Shown: in pieces, positions 4,302 to 5,146 of the stretch
How positions within the stretch are numbered: the first letter of the stretch is position 1
How the letters are laid out: each line of letters opens with the position of its first letter
NCBI GenBank assembly: GCA_020048255.1
Contig: JAIFMR010000088.1
Location: forward strand, 1-5,146
Direction of reading: 5' to 3'
DNA from: Rhodoferax sp.
GTDB lineage: Bacteria; Pseudomonadota; Gammaproteobacteria; Burkholderiales; Burkholderiaceae_C
DNA: 5,146 bases
The notes under the pieces: generated by a model
The model's input: the letters and a program-made list of their open reading frames with translations, nothing else
Database searches by the model: none
What the model was told of the DNA's origin: nothing
Translations under genes and position numbers: made by a program

Positions 4302-5146
4302 CCCCAGCTACAAAAGCCATGAGGGTGCGCGCTACTCGGCACGTGATTTGGCCGTCTACCGGGGTCGACTCGATGGCGCCAAGGTGCTGCTGGGTTCTGC
4401 CACACCCTCGCTGGAAAGCTGGTACCACAGCCGCCCCGCTGCTGAGGGTGGACGGTATCAGCGGCTGGAGATGCCCAGCCGCGTTGGCATCAATGCGGTT
4501 TTGCCCCTGGTGCGGCGCGTTGACATGAACCACCAGCCCAAGGGTTGTGTGGTCTCACCCCCGCTGCTGGAGGCCATTGGCCAGCGCATCGCCCGCGGTG
4601 AACAAAGCATGGTGTTTTTGAACCGGCGTGGTTATGCCCCGGTGCTGAGTTGCGGCGATTGCGACTGGAAAAGCACCTGTCCCCATTGCAGCGCCTACCG
4701 GGTGTTTCACAAAATTGACCGCACCCTGCGCTGCCACCATTGTGGCTGGACCGAGCGCGTGCCCCGCGCCTGCCCCGACTGCGGCAACATCGACATTGCG
4801 CCCATGGGCCGCGGTACCGAGCGCCTGGAAGAACAACTGGCACTGCTGCTCTCAGGCATCACCCGTGTCGACGGCACGGCGGTGCGTATTGCCCGCATTG
4901 ATGCCGACACCACCAAGCTTAAAGGTGCGCTGGAATCGCAGTTGGCCCAGGTGCACGCTGGCGAGGTGGATGTGCTGGTAGGCACCCAAATGATTGCCAA
5001 GGGGCATGACTTTCGCCGCATCACCCTGGTGGCTGCCATCAACCCAGACGGCGCTTTGTTCAGCAGCGACTTTCGCGCACCCGAGCGCTTGTTTGGTTTG
5101 CTGATGCAGGCTGCTGGACGCGCCGGACGCGATGCGTCCAACACCA
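4252..5146 (+). CDS. priA: priA 3' segment: rest of helicase core and zinc-binding domain, no start of its own, runs off window
   Basis: Continuous open frame from FASMPRL to the window end, 298 whole codons. It carries the Walker B/motif II box DEEH (4288-4299), motif III GSATPSLE (4393-4416), and the PriA-specific zinc region with four Cys-X2-Cys pairs between 4651 and 4782 (CGDC, CPHC, CHHC, CPDC). Further on are motif V GTQMIAKGHDF (4981-5013), the family stretch DGALFSSDFRAPERL and motif VI QAAGRAGR (5107-5130). An ATG at 4261 is in frame but is an internal Met of the family, has no ribosome site and follows 42 nt inside the other frame, so independent translation is not expected. The frame's integrity is the main sign that the break upstream is recent or artefactual. 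Confidence 0.8.

Larger units (their letters stand above)
3495..5146 (+). pseudogene. priA: priA, primosomal helicase PriA, broken by an out-of-frame deletion near 4250; 3' end beyond window
   Basis: PriA recognises stalled or collapsed replication forks, unwinds the lagging-strand side as a 3'-5' superfamily 2 helicase, and reloads the replisome. The gene is spread over two frames: 3495-4250 and 4252 onward. Compared with E. coli PriA, where 18 residues including the IVIGTR motif separate LNAW from the Phe opening FTPFKNLGVIVIDEEHD, here only one base separates LKSW from FASMPRL. About 53 nt are thus missing, which both removes conserved residues and shifts the frame. Everything else visible is intact, including all helicase motifs outside the gap and eight zinc-binding cysteines. 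No stop interrupts the second frame for about 890 nt, so the lesion is recent or an artefact of sequencing or assembly. The start is a TTG without a ribosome site and is uncertain. About the last 180-200 residues of the protein lie past the window. Confidence 0.85.

Noticed and set aside
1..5146. tRNA, rRNA, CRISPR, insertion sequence or toxin-antitoxin system
   Set aside because: No spaced repeat arrays, transposase-like frames, terminal inverted repeats or tRNA-like cloverleaf were seen. The only sizeable non-coding region is 3166-3494.

Overview
The window reads as chromosomal DNA of a betaproteobacterium, most likely a Comamonadaceae/Rhodoferax-like Burkholderiales. This is inferred from protein resemblance and from coding regions rich in G/C at third codon positions, not from a database search. 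All recognisable genes are on the + strand. No RNA gene, CRISPR array, transposase or insertion sequence was seen.

Bases 3-2059 are a compact c-type/b-type cytochrome cluster. It starts with the 3' part of an SHP-type (DUF1924) oxygen-binding monohaem cytochrome c. Next comes a small periplasmic dihaem cytochrome c (DHC). The third gene is a membrane cytochrome b561 that carries a second DHC-like dihaem domain fused to its C-terminus. SHP + DHC + b561 is a known gene association. The unusual point here is that a free DHC and a b561-fused DHC sit next to each other. The inferred electron route is quinol, b haems, fused DHC, soluble DHC, SHP haem, then O2 or another small ligand.

hemE (2056-3165, uroporphyrinogen decarboxylase) follows immediately. 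The gaps are 10 nt, then 1 nt, then a 4-nt ATGA overlap, so the four genes look like one translationally coupled unit in which haem synthesis is tied to haem-protein production.

Bases 3166-3494 are an A/T-rich intergenic region with more structure than a plain spacer. It holds two perfect DnaA-box matches embedded in a longer imperfect direct repeat, four copies of the heptamer ACAACTT (three direct, one inverted), several short perfect dyads, and a weak candidate terminator behind hemE.

Bases 3495 to the window end encode PriA, the primosomal replication-restart helicase. The reading frame is broken at about 4250, where some 53 nt appear to be missing compared with the family. The remaining sequence on both sides is intact and well conserved. 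The gene as given cannot make full-length PriA, so this is either a recent lesion or a sequence/assembly error. The 3' end of priA lies beyond the window.
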